A stretch of DNA of 64,000 nucleotides from Streptomyces longwoodensis (GTDB lineage Bacteria > Actinomycetota > Actinomycetes > Streptomycetales > Streptomycetaceae). Each line of letters starts with the position of its first letter. Positions within the stretch are counted from its first letter, which is position 1. The position numbers and the translations under genes are program-made. Positions 33,808 to 42,661 of this stretch are shown here, one piece after another. The DNA lies in NCBI RefSeq assembly GCF_001514125.1, contig NZ_KQ948554.1, forward strand, positions 102,344-166,343, written 5' to 3'. Under the pieces are notes generated by a model, which was not told the origin of the DNA, searched no databases, and was given only the letters and a program-made list of their open reading frames with translations.

Positions 33808-34509
33808 ATGAGCACATCGGGCAGGGGGCTGCACGGCCGCGTACTGGACACCCTCGGCCCCGAGATCACGGCGGGCGTATACCCCGCGGGCAGCGTTCTG
33901 CTCACCGACGAGCTCGCCCAGCGCTTCGACGTCTCACGGTCCGTGATGCGCGAGGCGGTCCGGGTCCTGGAGTCCATGCACCTGGTCGCGTCCCGCCGCC
34001 GCGTGGGCGTGACGGTGCTCCCGTCCGCCGAGTGGAACGTCTACGACCCGCAGGTCATCCGCTGGCGCCTGGCGGGCGCCGACCGGCCGCGCCAGCTGCG
34101 CTCGCTCACCGTCCTGCGCTCGGCCGTCGAACCGGTCGCGGCCGGCCTCGCCGCCCGCCACGCCACGGCCGAGCAGTGCGCCGCGCTGACCGAGTGCGCG
34201 CTCGGCATGGTGGCCACCTCGCGCGGCCACCGGCTGGAGGAGTACCTGGTGCACGACATGGCCTTCCACCGGGTGATCCTCACGGCCTCGGGCAACGAGA
34301 TGTTCGCCCGGCTCGGGGACGTCGTCGCCGAGGTGCTCACGGGCCGCACCCAGCACGAGGTGATGTTCCCGGACCCCGACCCGGCCGCGGTCACCCTGCA
34401 CGTGCAGGTCGCGGAGGCGGTCCGCGAGGGCGACGCCGCCCGCGCGGAGGCCCTCACCCGCGAGATCACCGTCGGCGCGCTGCAGGAACTGGACATCCTG
34501 GCGCCGTAG
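33808..34509 (+). CDS. gntR: GntR-family (FadR subfamily) gluconate regulator
   Basis: A 233-residue protein. The winged helix at residues 8-75 contains LTDELAQRFDVSRSVMREAV and RVLESMHLVASRRRVG. An FCD effector domain follows, with the acidic and His residues VHDMAFHRVIL and HVQVAEAVREGD that bind a metal and an organic acid. It diverges from gntK-gntP and most likely represses them until gluconate or its phosphate binds. The promoter and operator share the 140-base gap. The message is probably leaderless. Confidence 0.9.
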   Translation: MSTSGRGLHGRVLDTLGPEITAGVYPAGSVLLTDELAQRFDVSRSVMREAVRVLESMHLVASRRRVGVTVLPSAEWNVYDPQVIRWRLAGADRPRQLRSLTVLRSAVEPVAAGLAARHATAEQCAALTECALGMVATSRGHRLEEYLVHDMAFHRVILTASGNEMFARLGDVVAEVLTGRTQHEVMFPDPDPAAVTLHVQVAEAVREGDAARAEALTREITVGALQELDILAP

Positions 34510-34537
34510 CAGGGCGGGTCCCCCGCGTGCGGCGCGG

Positions 34538-34972
34538 TCAGGCGCCGGGAAAGTCCCCGTCGACGTACGTCCAGGCCCCGTCCACCCGCTCGAAGCGGCT
34601 GCGCTCGTGCAGCGCGCCGCCCCGGTAGGAGGCCCGGAACTCCACGACCCCGGCGGAGTGGAACGCGGTCCCGTCCTCGGTCGCCAGGACCTCCAGGCCC
34701 GTCCAGCGCACCCCCGGGTCGAGGTCCAGCCGGGCGGGCCGGGTCCGCGGGTGCCAGGTCCGCAGCAGGTACTCCGCCTCGCCCCGGACGAACGCGCTGT
34801 ACCGCGACCGCATCAGCCGCTCCGCGGTCGGCGCGACGGCCTCACCCCGGTGGAAGCGCCCGCAGCAGGCGTCGTAGGACCCGGGCAGCCCGCACGGGCA
34901 GCCGGAGGGCCCGGCGGTGGGCCGGGGAGCGGACCGGGCGGGGCGGGAGGTGCGGGCGGGACGACGGGCCAT
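34538..34972 (-). CDS. YchJ-like SEC-C-motif protein (UPF0225)
   Basis: A 144-residue protein. The N-terminal zinc motif GCPCGLPGSYDACCGRF has the Cys-rich SEC-C form, then RSRYSAFVRGEAEYLLRTWH and VVEFRASYRGGALHERSRF complete the YchJ NTF2-like domain. The role of the family is not known; the SEC-C zinc site suggests protein contacts. ATGs at 34972 and 34981 are both possible; GGTGA before the former is the better signal. It converges with gntR. Confidence 0.82.
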   Translation of the reverse strand: MARRPARTSRPARSAPRPTAGPSGCPCGLPGSYDACCGRFHRGEAVAPTAERLMRSRYSAFVRGEAEYLLRTWHPRTRPARLDLDPGVRWTGLEVLATEDGTAFHSAGVVEFRASYRGGALHERSRFERVDGAWTYVDGDFPGA

Positions 34973-35023
34973 GGTCACCATTGTCGCCGAACCGCGCCGG
35001 CCGCCGGGCCCCGGCCCGTCCGC

Positions 35024-36430
35024 TCAGCCCTCGGGCAGCGGCGGCAGCGCCGTGCCGTACACCCACGCGTCGAACAGCTCCTCCACCGGCTCGGGCGCGA
35101 AGCGCGCCACGTGCGCGGCGAACGTCTGCGTCGTCACCGCCCCGCCCCGGTGCAGGGACGTCCAGCCGCGCAGCATCCGGAAGAAGACGTCGTCGCCCAG
35201 CGCGCGGCGCAGCGCGTGCACCGCCAGCCCCCCGCGTTCGTAGAGCCGGTCGTCGAACATCGCCTTGCGGCCCGGATCGGCCAGCCGCAGGTCCTGCGGC
35301 AGGGAGGACAGCAACCGGTGTGCAGCGGCGGCCGGTTGACGCGCCGGACGGCCGCCGGAGCGCTCCGACCACAGCCACTCCGCGTACTTGGCGAGCCCTT
35401 CGTTGAGCCAGATGTGCCGCCAGTCGGCGACCGAGACGCTGTTGCCGAACCACTGGTGCGCCAGCTCGTGCGCCACCAGCCGCTCCGAACCCCGCGCCCC
35501 GTCCACGTGGTTGGCGCCGAACAGCGACAACCCCTGCGCCTCGACGGGCACGTCGAGGTCCTCCTCGGTGACCACCACCGCGTACTCGTCGAACGGATAG
35601 GGCCCGAACAGCTCCTGGAACAGCTCCATCATCGCCGGCTGCCGGGCGAAGTCCCGTGAGACGTCGGCCAGCAGGTGCGCCGGGATGTGCGCGTGCTGCG
35701 GCACCCCGCCCGGCCCCGGGTCACCCAGCAGCACCGTCTGGTAGCGCCCGATCGCCAGGCCCACCAGGTAGCTCGACGTCGGCGCCGCCTGCTCGTACAC
35801 CCAGGTCGTCGTGGACGCCTTGGTGGTCCGCGTCAGCAGCCGCCCGCCCGTCACCACGGAGTACGCCGACGGCGTGGTCACCGAGATCAGGTACGACGCC
35901 TTGTCGGCGGGCCGGTCGTTGCACGGGTACCACGAGGGCGCCCCGACCGGCTGGCTCGCCACCAGCGCCCCGTCGCCCAGCTCCTCCCAGCCGAGCCCGC
36001 CCCACGGGCTGTTCACCGGCCGGGGGTTGCCCGACCAGTGCACCTCGACGGTGAACGCGGCCCCGGGCCGCACCGGCTTGGCCGGGCGGATCCGCAGCCG
36101 CCCGCCCCGGTGCGTGTAGTGCGCCTGCCGTCCGTCCACCCGGACCCGGCCGATCCGGAAGTCGGCCAGGTTCAGGTGGAACTCCGTCAACGGCGCCCGT
36201 CCCGCGATGGCGTTGATCCGCGCCGCGCCGCCCAGCCGGTTCGGCCCCGGCCGGTAGTCCAGCGTGAGCTCGTAACGGTGCACGCGGTAGCGCGGATCGC
36301 CGTTCGCCGGGAAGTACGGGTCCGGACCCGCTGACTGCTGGACTGCCACTGCCGTTGCCGCTCCCTGCGCCGTGCCGCTGCCCTGTGCCGCCGGTCCACC
36401 GCCCTCCGGCACCGGCCGGCCGGCGCTCAC
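35024..36430 (-). CDS. M1-family zinc aminopeptidase coupled to the NRPS-like synthetase
   Basis: A 468-residue peptidase. The zinc site HELAHQWFGN has His321, Glu322 and His325, with Glu344 in LNEGLAKY as third ligand. The N-terminal beta domain holds WYPCNDRPADKASY, and the EAQGL loop stands where other M1 enzymes have GAMEN. It lacks the long C-terminal domain of full-length M1 enzymes. The GTG at 36430 overlaps the stop of the NRPS-like gene by 4 bases, so the two are coupled. Zinc aminopeptidases that degrade epsilon-poly-lysine are paired with its synthetase in some Streptomyces. A hydrophobic stretch for export is weak at the N-terminus. Confidence 0.87.
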   Translation of the reverse strand: MSAGRPVPEGGGPAAQGSGTAQGAATAVAVQQSAGPDPYFPANGDPRYRVHRYELTLDYRPGPNRLGGAARINAIAGRAPLTEFHLNLADFRIGRVRVDGRQAHYTHRGGRLRIRPAKPVRPGAAFTVEVHWSGNPRPVNSPWGGLGWEELGDGALVASQPVGAPSWYPCNDRPADKASYLISVTTPSAYSVVTGGRLLTRTTKASTTTWVYEQAAPTSSYLVGLAIGRYQTVLLGDPGPGGVPQHAHIPAHLLADVSRDFARQPAMMELFQELFGPYPFDEYAVVVTEEDLDVPVEAQGLSLFGANHVDGARGSERLVAHELAHQWFGNSVSVADWRHIWLNEGLAKYAEWLWSERSGGRPARQPAAAAHRLLSSLPQDLRLADPGRKAMFDDRLYERGGLAVHALRRALGDDVFFRMLRGWTSLHRGGAVTTQTFAAHVARFAPEPVEELFDAWVYGTALPPLPEG

Positions 36431-39400
36431 GGGCGCCACGCCTCGATCGGGTTGCCCAGCCAGCGGGTGCCGTCGGGGACGGACTCCGCGGCCATGACGA
36501 GCGACGCGGGACCCAGCGTCGCGCGGGCCCCCACCGTGCTGCCGGGCAGCACGATCCCGCCAGGGCCCAGCGTGGCACCCTCACGGAGGACCACAGTATC
36601 CGTCCGCAAGATCCGGTCGTGGAAGAGGTGCGTCTGCAGCACACAGCCCCGGTTCACGGTCGCCCCGTCCTCCAGGGTGACCAGGTCGCTCTCCGGCAGC
36701 CAGTAGCTCTCCACCCACACGCCCCGGCCGATGCGCGCGCCGAGCCCGCGCAGCCACGCCGTCATCACCGGCGTGCCCGGCACGGCACCGGCCAGCCACG
36801 GCACGGCCAGCACCTCGACGAACGTGTCCGCCAGCTCGTTGCGCCACACGAAGCCGCTCCACAGCGGGTGCTCGCCCCGCCGGTGGCGTCCCACGAGCAG
36901 CCACTTCGCGACGACCGAGCACCCGCCCGCCACGACACCCGCCCCGAGCAGCACCGCGCCGCACAGCAGCGGCGCCCACGCCCCGAGCGCGCACAGGGCC
37001 GCCGCGGTCAGCAGCGCGATCCCGGCCGAGCAGAACACCGGCACGATCCGGCACAGCTCCACCAGCCCGCGCGCCCACAGCAGCCGCGCCGGCGGCTCGT
37101 AGGTGCGGCTCTGGTCACCGCCCGCCGAGCTGCGCGGCAGCCGCACCGGCGGCAGCCCCAGGTAGGAACTGCCCTTCTTGGCCTTCTTCGGCGTCGCCGA
37201 CAGCACCCCGACCAGCCCGCCGTCCGGCACCCGGCGGCCCGGCGCGGTCATCCCGGAGTTGCCGAGGAACGCCCGCCGCCCGATCCGCGCCCGCCCCACC
37301 CGGATCCAGCCGCCGCCCAGCTCGTACGGCGCGGTCAGCGTGTCGTCGGCGAGGAACGCGCCCTCGCCCACCGTGGTCAGGCTGGGCAGCGCCAGCACCG
37401 TCGACACCTCGGCCCGCCGCCCGATCCGCATGCCCAGCAGCCGCAGCCACACCGGCGTCACCAGCCCGGCGTACAGCGGGAACAGCGTCTCGCGGGAGCG
37501 GTCCATCAGCTGGGTCACCGTCCACGCCTGCCACCCGGTCCGGCTGTGCGTGGGGTGCGTCCCCTCCCGCAGCCCCAGGCTGAGCAGGCGCACAGCCAGC
37601 AGGATCAGCAGCGCGTACGTCATGCCGTAGGCCAGCGTCGCCGGGACCAGCGCGAGCGCCGCGCCCGGCAGCGGGTCCCCGGCGTCCACGAACCGGCTCA
37701 CCACCAGCAGCGCCACGGCACCCGACACGACCGGCAGCAGCGACAGGCCCGCCCCGGACAGACCGTACAGCGCCCCCCAGACCCGGCCGCGCGGCGGGCG
37801 CTGCTCGGGCCAGGCGCGCTTGGCCCGCCCCAGCTTCACCGCGGGCGCGCCCGCCCAGCGCTGCCCGGTCGGGACCTGCCCGGTGACCGCCGACCCCGGC
37901 GCCACCTGGGCCCGCTTGCCGACCCGGGCGCCCGGCAGCAGCGTGCTGCGCGTGCCGACCACGGCGTGCGCGCCCACCTTCACCGCGCCGACCTCCAGCC
38001 GGTCGCCGTCCAGCCAGTACCCGCACAGGTCGACCTCGGACTCCACGGCCGCGCCCCGGCCCAGCTTGAGCAGACCGGTCACCGGCGGCAGCGCGTGCAG
38101 GTCCACGTCCGGCCCCACCTTCGCGCCCAGGGCCCGCGCGTAGCGCTGCAGCCAGGAGCCGGTCAGCGCGGTCGCGCCGGTGACCTCGGCCAGCCGCTCG
38201 GCCGTCCACAGCCGCAGGTGGACCGCGCCGCCGCGCGGGTACCTGCCCGGTCCCACGCCCCTGAGCAGCAGCCGTGCCCCGCCCGCGGCCAGGGCGATCC
38301 GGCCGGGCGGGCTGAACAGCACCAGCGCACCGGCGGCCAGGAGCCACCAGGGCGCCGACGGCAGCCACCCGTGGCCCGGCAGCAGCGCGCCCAGCGCGGC
38401 GAGCACCAGCGTCCAGCGCAGTCCCAGCAGAATGAACAGGGGGAGCAGCAGCACCAGCTGGACCGCCTGCGCCCGCCTCGGCACCGGCACGACCGTCCGG
38501 CCGGCCGCGTCGTCCTGCGCGGACCCCTCCAGCCGGCGGGCCAGCTTGCGCAGGGTCGGGTACTGGTAGACGTCCAGCACGGCCGCGCCCGGGTAGCGGG
38601 TCCGCAGCCGGGTGGTGAGCTGGGCCGCGGCCAGACTCCCGCCGCCCACCGCGAAGAAGTCGTCCGAGGCACCGCTCACGGGGACGCCGAGCACCTCGTG
38701 CCACTGCTCGGCGAGCCACGCCTCGGTGCCGTACAGCTCCTCGGCCGGGCCCCCGCCCTCCAGCCCCTCCAGCGGCCAGGGCAAAGCGGCACGGTCCACC
38801 TTGCCCGAGGTGCGCGTCGGCAGCACGTCGACGGGCGCGAGCAACGGCACCAGCGCGGCGGGCAGTTCCGCGCGCAGCTTCGCCACGGCCACCGCCGGGT
38901 CCCAGCCGTCCTGCGGGACGACGTACCCGACGAGCAGCTGGTTGCCGCCGCGCGCGGTGCGCACCGCCGCCGCCGCGCCCGCGACCCCGGGCAGCGCCTG
39001 CAGGGCGGCGTCCACCTCGCCCAGCTCGATGCGCCGCCCGCCCAGCTTGACCTGCTCGTCGGCCCGCCCGAGGAACACCAGGCCCTCCGGGTCGGCCCGC
39101 ACCAGGTCGCCGCTGCGGTACGCCCGCTCCCAGCCGAGCGCGGGCAGCGGCGCGTACTTCTCGGCGTCCTTGTCCGCGTCGAGGTACCGGGCGAGCCCCA
39201 CCCCGCCGATCACCAGCTCACCACTGCCGCCCGGCGGCACCGGCTCCCCGGCCCCGTCGACGACGGCCAGCTCCCAGCCCCGCAGCGGCATCCCGATCCG
39301 CACCGGCTCCTCGCCGGTCATCAGCGCGGCGCACGCCACCACGGTCGCCTCGGTCGGCCCGTAGGTGTTCCACACCTCGCGCCCCTCGGTCACCAGCCGC

Positions 39401-40284
39401 TGCGCCAGCTCGGGCGGGCACGCCTCCCCGCCGAAGATCAGCAGCCGTACGTCGTTCAGGGTGTCCGGCTCCCACAGCGCGGCCAGCGTCGGCACCGTCG
39501 ACACGACGGTGATCTCCTGCTCGACCAGCCACGGCCCGAGGTCGGCACCGCTGCGCACCCGGTCGCGCGGCACCGGCACCAGACAGGCGCCGTACCGCCA
39601 GGCCAGCCACATCTCCTCGCAGGACGCGTCGAACGCCACCGACAGCCCGGCCATCACCCGGTCGCCGGGTCCGATCGGCTCCTCGGTGAGGAACAGTGCG
39701 GCCTCGGCGTCCACGAACGCGGCGGCGCTGCGGTGCCGCACGGCGACGCCCTTCGGCTTCCCGGTGGAGCCGGAGGTGAAGATGATCCAGGCGTCGTCCT
39801 CGGCGCCGGGCCGGGCGGCACCGGCCCCGCGGCCCCCGCCCACGACGGTGACCGTGGCACCGCCGGTCACGACGGCCCGTACGCCCGCCTCGCCGAACAC
39901 CAGCTCGGCCCGCTCGTCCGGGTCCTCCGCGTCGACCGGCACGTAGGCGGCGCCCACCGCCAGCACGGCGAGGATCGTGACGTACAGCGCGTTGGTGCCC
40001 GACGGCACCCGCACGCCGACCCGGTCCCCGCGCCCGACCCCGGCCGCCGCGAGCCGGCGCCGCAGCCGCTCGACCTCGGCGGCCAGCGCCCGGTAGGTGA
40101 GCCGGGCGGCGCCGTCGTCCAGGGCCGGCTCGTCCGGGTGGGCGCGCACGGACGCGTCGAACACGTCGACCAGCGTGCGCGGAGGGGCGGCCGGTCCGCC
40201 GGTGTAGCGGGCCGTGCCGGGGAAGGGGTCGGGCAGGTCCTCGTCGAGCAGGCCGAGCGCACTGCCCTGCTGTATCGCGGCCAT
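36427..40284 (-). CDS. Pls-like NRPS: adenylation, carrier and three membrane-embedded tandem domains
   Basis: A 1285-residue protein. The adenylation domain covers about residues 30-505 (FTSGSTGKPKG at 169-179, NTYGPTEAT at 306-314, catalytic Lys495). A carrier domain follows with its phosphopantetheine Ser550 in GGGSL. Behind it are six membrane helices alternating with three tandem domains of hexapeptide-repeat type (GVWVESYWLPESDLV is one repeat end). There is no condensation or thioesterase domain. This A-T-membrane-tandem architecture is that of epsilon-poly-L-lysine synthetase, which links one amino acid into a short homopolymer. In the binding pocket, FDASCEEMW gives Asp219 and Glu223, fitting a cationic amino acid. 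The product is inferred. Confidence 0.85.
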   Translation of the reverse strand: MAAIQQGSALGLLDEDLPDPFPGTARYTGGPAAPPRTLVDVFDASVRAHPDEPALDDGAARLTYRALAAEVERLRRRLAAAGVGRGDRVGVRVPSGTNALYVTILAVLAVGAAYVPVDAEDPDERAELVFGEAGVRAVVTGGATVTVVGGGRGAGAARPGAEDDAWIIFTSGSTGKPKGVAVRHRSAAAFVDAEAALFLTEEPIGPGDRVMAGLSVAFDASCEEMWLAWRYGACLVPVPRDRVRSGADLGPWLVEQEITVVSTVPTLAALWEPDTLNDVRLLIFGGEACPPELAQRLVTEGREVWNTYGPTEATVVACAALMTGEEPVRIGMPLRGWELAVVDGAGEPVPPGGSGELVIGGVGLARYLDADKDAEKYAPLPALGWERAYRSGDLVRADPEGLVFLGRADEQVKLGGRRIELGEVDAALQALPGVAGAAAAVRTARGGNQLLVGYVVPQDGWDPAVAVAKLRAELPAALVPLLAPVDVLPTRTSGKVDRAALPWPLEGLEGGGPAEELYGTEAWLAEQWHEVLGVPVSGASDDFFAVGGGSLAAAQLTTRLRTRYPGAAVLDVYQYPTLRKLARRLEGSAQDDAAGRTVVPVPRRAQAVQLVLLLPLFILLGLRWTLVLAALGALLPGHGWLPSAPWWLLAAGALVLFSPPGRIALAAGGARLLLRGVGPGRYPRGGAVHLRLWTAERLAEVTGATALTGSWLQRYARALGAKVGPDVDLHALPPVTGLLKLGRGAAVESEVDLCGYWLDGDRLEVGAVKVGAHAVVGTRSTLLPGARVGKRAQVAPGSAVTGQVPTGQRWAGAPAVKLGRAKRAWPEQRPPRGRVWGALYGLSGAGLSLLPVVSGAVALLVVSRFVDAGDPLPGAALALVPATLAYGMTYALLILLAVRLLSLGLREGTHPTHSRTGWQAWTVTQLMDRSRETLFPLYAGLVTPVWLRLLGMRIGRRAEVSTVLALPSLTTVGEGAFLADDTLTAPYELGGGWIRVGRARIGRRAFLGNSGMTAPGRRVPDGGLVGVLSATPKKAKKGSSYLGLPPVRLPRSSAGGDQSRTYEPPARLLWARGLVELCRIVPVFCSAGIALLTAAALCALGAWAPLLCGAVLLGAGVVAGGCSVVAKWLLVGRHRRGEHPLWSGFVWRNELADTFVEVLAVPWLAGAVPGTPVMTAWLRGLGARIGRGVWVESYWLPESDLVTLEDGATVNRGCVLQTHLFHDRILRTDTVVLREGATLGPGGIVLPGSTVGARATLGPASLVMAAESVPDGTRWLGNPIEAWRP

Positions 40285-40521
40285 CGGGTCCTCGCGTCTG
40301 TCACCCGGGATCCTCCGGGGCGCTGGCGGGGCCCGCAGGTCTGCCTGGGGTTGTCCGGCTCCAGCTTCACAACAAGCCGGAAATTTTAGTACGAGAGTGG
40401 CTTCGGCCCTTTCAACCCGCCACCGGAGGACGGCCGTTCGGGGGAGTGCCGGGCCCTGGCGCCCGTCGCTGACCTCGCCGTTCGCGGGACCGGAGAGAGA
40501 TCGCCCACATCCGACGACTAA

Positions 40522-40550
40522 GGGCCCGACCAGTCAGACTGGTCGGGCCC
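40522..40550 (-). terminator. Terminator of the tRNA-Leu gene
   Basis: A 13-base perfect stem (GGGCCCGACCAGT and its complement) has a 3-base loop, just past the tRNA 3' end. On the minus strand the stem is followed by TTAG rather than a long T-run. Confidence 0.75.
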
Positions 40551-40554
40551 CTGC

Positions 40555-40642
40555 TGGTGTCCGAGGGGGGACTTGAACCCCCACGCCCGATAAAGGGCAC
40601 TAGCACCTCAAGCTAGCGCGTCTGCCATTCCGCCACCCGGAC
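40555..40642 (-). tRNA. tRNA-Leu, anticodon GAG
   Basis: The minus strand begins GTCCGGGTGGCGGAATGGC. It has an anticodon stem CTAGC/GCTAG with loop TTGAGGT (anticodon GAG, reading CUC/CUU), a long variable arm typical of leucine tRNAs, and a T arm GGGGGTTCAAGTCCCCC. The acceptor stem pairs GTCCGGG with CTCGGAC (one G-U). The discriminator A and an encoded CCA complete the 3' end. It stands between the NRPS-like gene and the M20 peptidase gene, both facing away. Confidence 0.95.
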
Positions 40643-40846
40643 AAGGTGTCTGTCGGCCGGGGTTTCCCTTGCGGCGACGACGTAAACATTACCAGGCTTT
40701 CCGGGGTGACCGATCACGGCCCGGACGGCCCCGGCCGGCCCGCGGGCGTGAACGCGGTGTGACGGGCCGGGACCGGCCTTGGGCCCCGGCGTGCGGGAGG
40801 GGGAGGATGAGGGGGACCCACAGCAGTGACAGCGGGAGGAAGCAGC

Positions 40847-42172
40847 GTGAGCGAGACGGACCCGGCCCAGACGGTCACCGGCGAGGACGAGGTCGTCGAC
40901 CTCTGCCGCGAGCTGATCCGGTTCGACACCAGCAACTACGGAGACCACTCGGGACCGGGTGAGCGCGCCGCCGCCGAGTACGTGGCCGGGAAGCTCGCCG
41001 AGGTGGGCCTCGAACCGAAGATCTTCGAGTCCTACCCGGGCCGCGCCTCCACGGTGGCCCGCATCGAGGGCGAGGACCCGTCCCGGCCCGCCCTCCTGAT
41101 CCACGGCCACCTCGACGTCGTCCCGGCCAACGCGGCCGACTGGACCCACCACCCCTTCTCCGGCGAGGTCGCCGACGGGTGCGTGTGGGGACGCGGCGCC
41201 GTCGACATGAAGGACATGGACGCGATGACCCTCGCGGTCGTGCGCGACCGGCTGCGCAGCGGCCGCCGCCCGCCGCGCGACATCGTCCTCGCCTTCCTCG
41301 CCGACGAGGAGGCGGGGGGCACCTACGGCGCCCGGTACCTCGTCGACCACCACCCCGACCTGTTCGAGGGCGTCACCGAGGCGATCAGCGAGGTCGGCGG
41401 CTTCTCGTTCACCGTCAGCGAGCAGCGGCGGCTCTACCTCATCCAGACGGCCGAGAAGGGCATGCACTGGATGAAGCTCACCGTCGCCGGGACCGCCGGC
41501 CACGGCTCGATGATCCACCGCGACAACGCCATCACCGAGCTGTCCGAGGCCGTCGCCCGCGTCGGCCGGCACACGTTCCCCGTCCGGGTCACCAAGACCA
41601 CCCGCGCCTTCCTCGACGAACTCGGCGACGCCCTCGGCACCGAGCTGGACCCGGAGGACATGGAGGCGACCCTCGCCAAGCTCGGCGGCATCGCCAAGCT
41701 GATCGGGGCGACGCTCGGCAACACCGCCAACCCGACCCAGCTGAACGCCGGCTACAAGGTCAACGTCATCCCCGGCGAGGCCACCGCGCACGTGGACGGG
41801 CGGTTCCTGCCGGGCCACGAGGAGGAGTTCCTGTCCGACCTCGACCGGCTCCTCGGCCCGAACGTGCGCCGCGAGGACGTCCACTCCGACAAGGCGCTGG
41901 AGACGTCCTTCGACGGCGCCCTGGTGGAGGCCATGCAGTCCGCGCTGGTCGCGGAGGACCCGATCGCCAAGGCCGTCCCCTACATGCTGTCCGGCGGCAC
42001 CGACGCCAAGTCCTTCGACGACCTCGGCATCCGCGGCTTCGGCTTCGCCCCGCTGAAGCTGCCCCCGGAGCTGGACTTCGCGGGCATGTTCCACGGGGTG
42101 GACGAGCGGGTGCCGGTCGACGGACTGCAGTTCGGCGTGCGCGTCCTTGACCGCTTCATCGACGCGTCCTGA
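40847..42172 (+). CDS. M20-family metallopeptidase/deacylase
   Basis: A 441-residue protein. Metal ligands are in LLIHGHLDVVPAN, GRGAVDMKDMDAM and FLADEEAGG; the Glu-Glu pair after the second is the catalytic base and ligand. The dimerisation domain begins near KLTVAGTAGHGSMIHRD. The family removes a terminal residue or acyl group from dipeptides or amino acids in the cytoplasm. The GTG at 40847 has GGAGG 7 bases upstream, which decides it over the GTG at 40826. It is flanked by tRNA-Leu and chpH. Confidence 0.9.
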   Translation: MSETDPAQTVTGEDEVVDLCRELIRFDTSNYGDHSGPGERAAAEYVAGKLAEVGLEPKIFESYPGRASTVARIEGEDPSRPALLIHGHLDVVPANAADWTHHPFSGEVADGCVWGRGAVDMKDMDAMTLAVVRDRLRSGRRPPRDIVLAFLADEEAGGTYGARYLVDHHPDLFEGVTEAISEVGGFSFTVSEQRRLYLIQTAEKGMHWMKLTVAGTAGHGSMIHRDNAITELSEAVARVGRHTFPVRVTKTTRAFLDELGDALGTELDPEDMEATLAKLGGIAKLIGATLGNTANPTQLNAGYKVNVIPGEATAHVDGRFLPGHEEEFLSDLDRLLGPNVRREDVHSDKALETSFDGALVEAMQSALVAEDPIAKAVPYMLSGGTDAKSFDDLGIRGFGFAPLKLPPELDFAGMFHGVDERVPVDGLQFGVRVLDRFIDAS

Positions 42173-42186
42173 CGGGAGACGACCAG

Positions 42187-42253
42187 GTAATCGGGCGCCC
42201 GTGCGAAACGGCCGGTAAGAGTGAATCCGCCGATAAGCTCGTAGCCCGATTAC
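42187..42253 (+). promoter_or_regulatory. Long-range inverted repeat upstream of chpH
   Basis: GTAATCGGGC (42187-42196) and GCCCGATTAC (42244-42253) are perfect complements 47 bases apart. The interval and the GATCC...GGATC hairpin nearer the start (42277-42293) make the chpH leader unusually structured. It could be part of an RNA element or a DNA loop for a developmental regulator. I do not match it to a known riboswitch. Confidence 0.45.
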
Positions 42254-42316
42254 TTCCTCCTCGTTACAGGTGACGTGATCCGCACTTGGGATCGCCTTAC
42301 CTACGCAGGAGGAACA

Positions 42317-42550
42317 ATGATCAAGAAGATCGTCGCTGCCGCGGCTGCCACCGGTGGTCTGGTGCTCGCGGGTGCCGGCCTGGCCGTCGCCGACTCGGGT
42401 GCCCAGGGTGCCGCCGTGCAGTCCCCGGGCGTCGTGTCCGGCAACGTCATCCAGGTGCCCGTGCACGTGCCGGTGAACGTCTGTGGCAACACGGTCAACG
42501 TGATCGGGCTCCTGAACCCCGCCTTCGGCAACACCTGCTTCAACAAGTGA
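42317..42550 (+). CDS. chpH: Short chaplin ChpH
   Basis: A 77-residue precursor. The signal peptide spans about residues 1-25 (MIKKIVAAAAATGGLVLAGA). The chaplin domain follows: SPGVVSGNVIQVPVHVPVNV, then CGNTVN and LLNPAFGNTCFNK. Cys56 and Cys74 form the disulfide that sets ChpH apart from ChpE. Chaplins self-assemble at the air-water interface and coat aerial hyphae. AGGAGGAACA before the ATG is a strong ribosome site. A strong terminator lies between it and chpC, so the two can be expressed separately. Confidence 0.95.
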   Translation: MIKKIVAAAAATGGLVLAGAGLAVADSGAQGAAVQSPGVVSGNVIQVPVHVPVNVCGNTVNVIGLLNPAFGNTCFNK

Positions 42551-42581
42551 CGTCCGCCCGCTGAGGGCTCGTCCACACGGT

Positions 42582-42615
42582 CGGTCCCGGAGCGTGCGCC
42601 TGCGCTCCGGGACCG
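42582..42615 (+). terminator. Terminator after chpH
   Basis: A 13-base stem (CGGTCCCGGAGCG and its complement) has an 8-base loop, 31 bases after the chpH stop. It is followed by GCGTTTCTCC, so a short T-run is present. Confidence 0.85.
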
Positions 42616-42661
42616 GCGTTTCTCCAGGATTCCTCTCCAGGCGGAAAGCAGGGATGCAGCA

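Noticed and set aside
42173..42316. c-di-AMP (ydaO-like) riboswitch before chpH
   Set aside because: The inverted repeat is real, but the conserved ydaO core sequences are not visible. It is kept only as an unexplained structured region.
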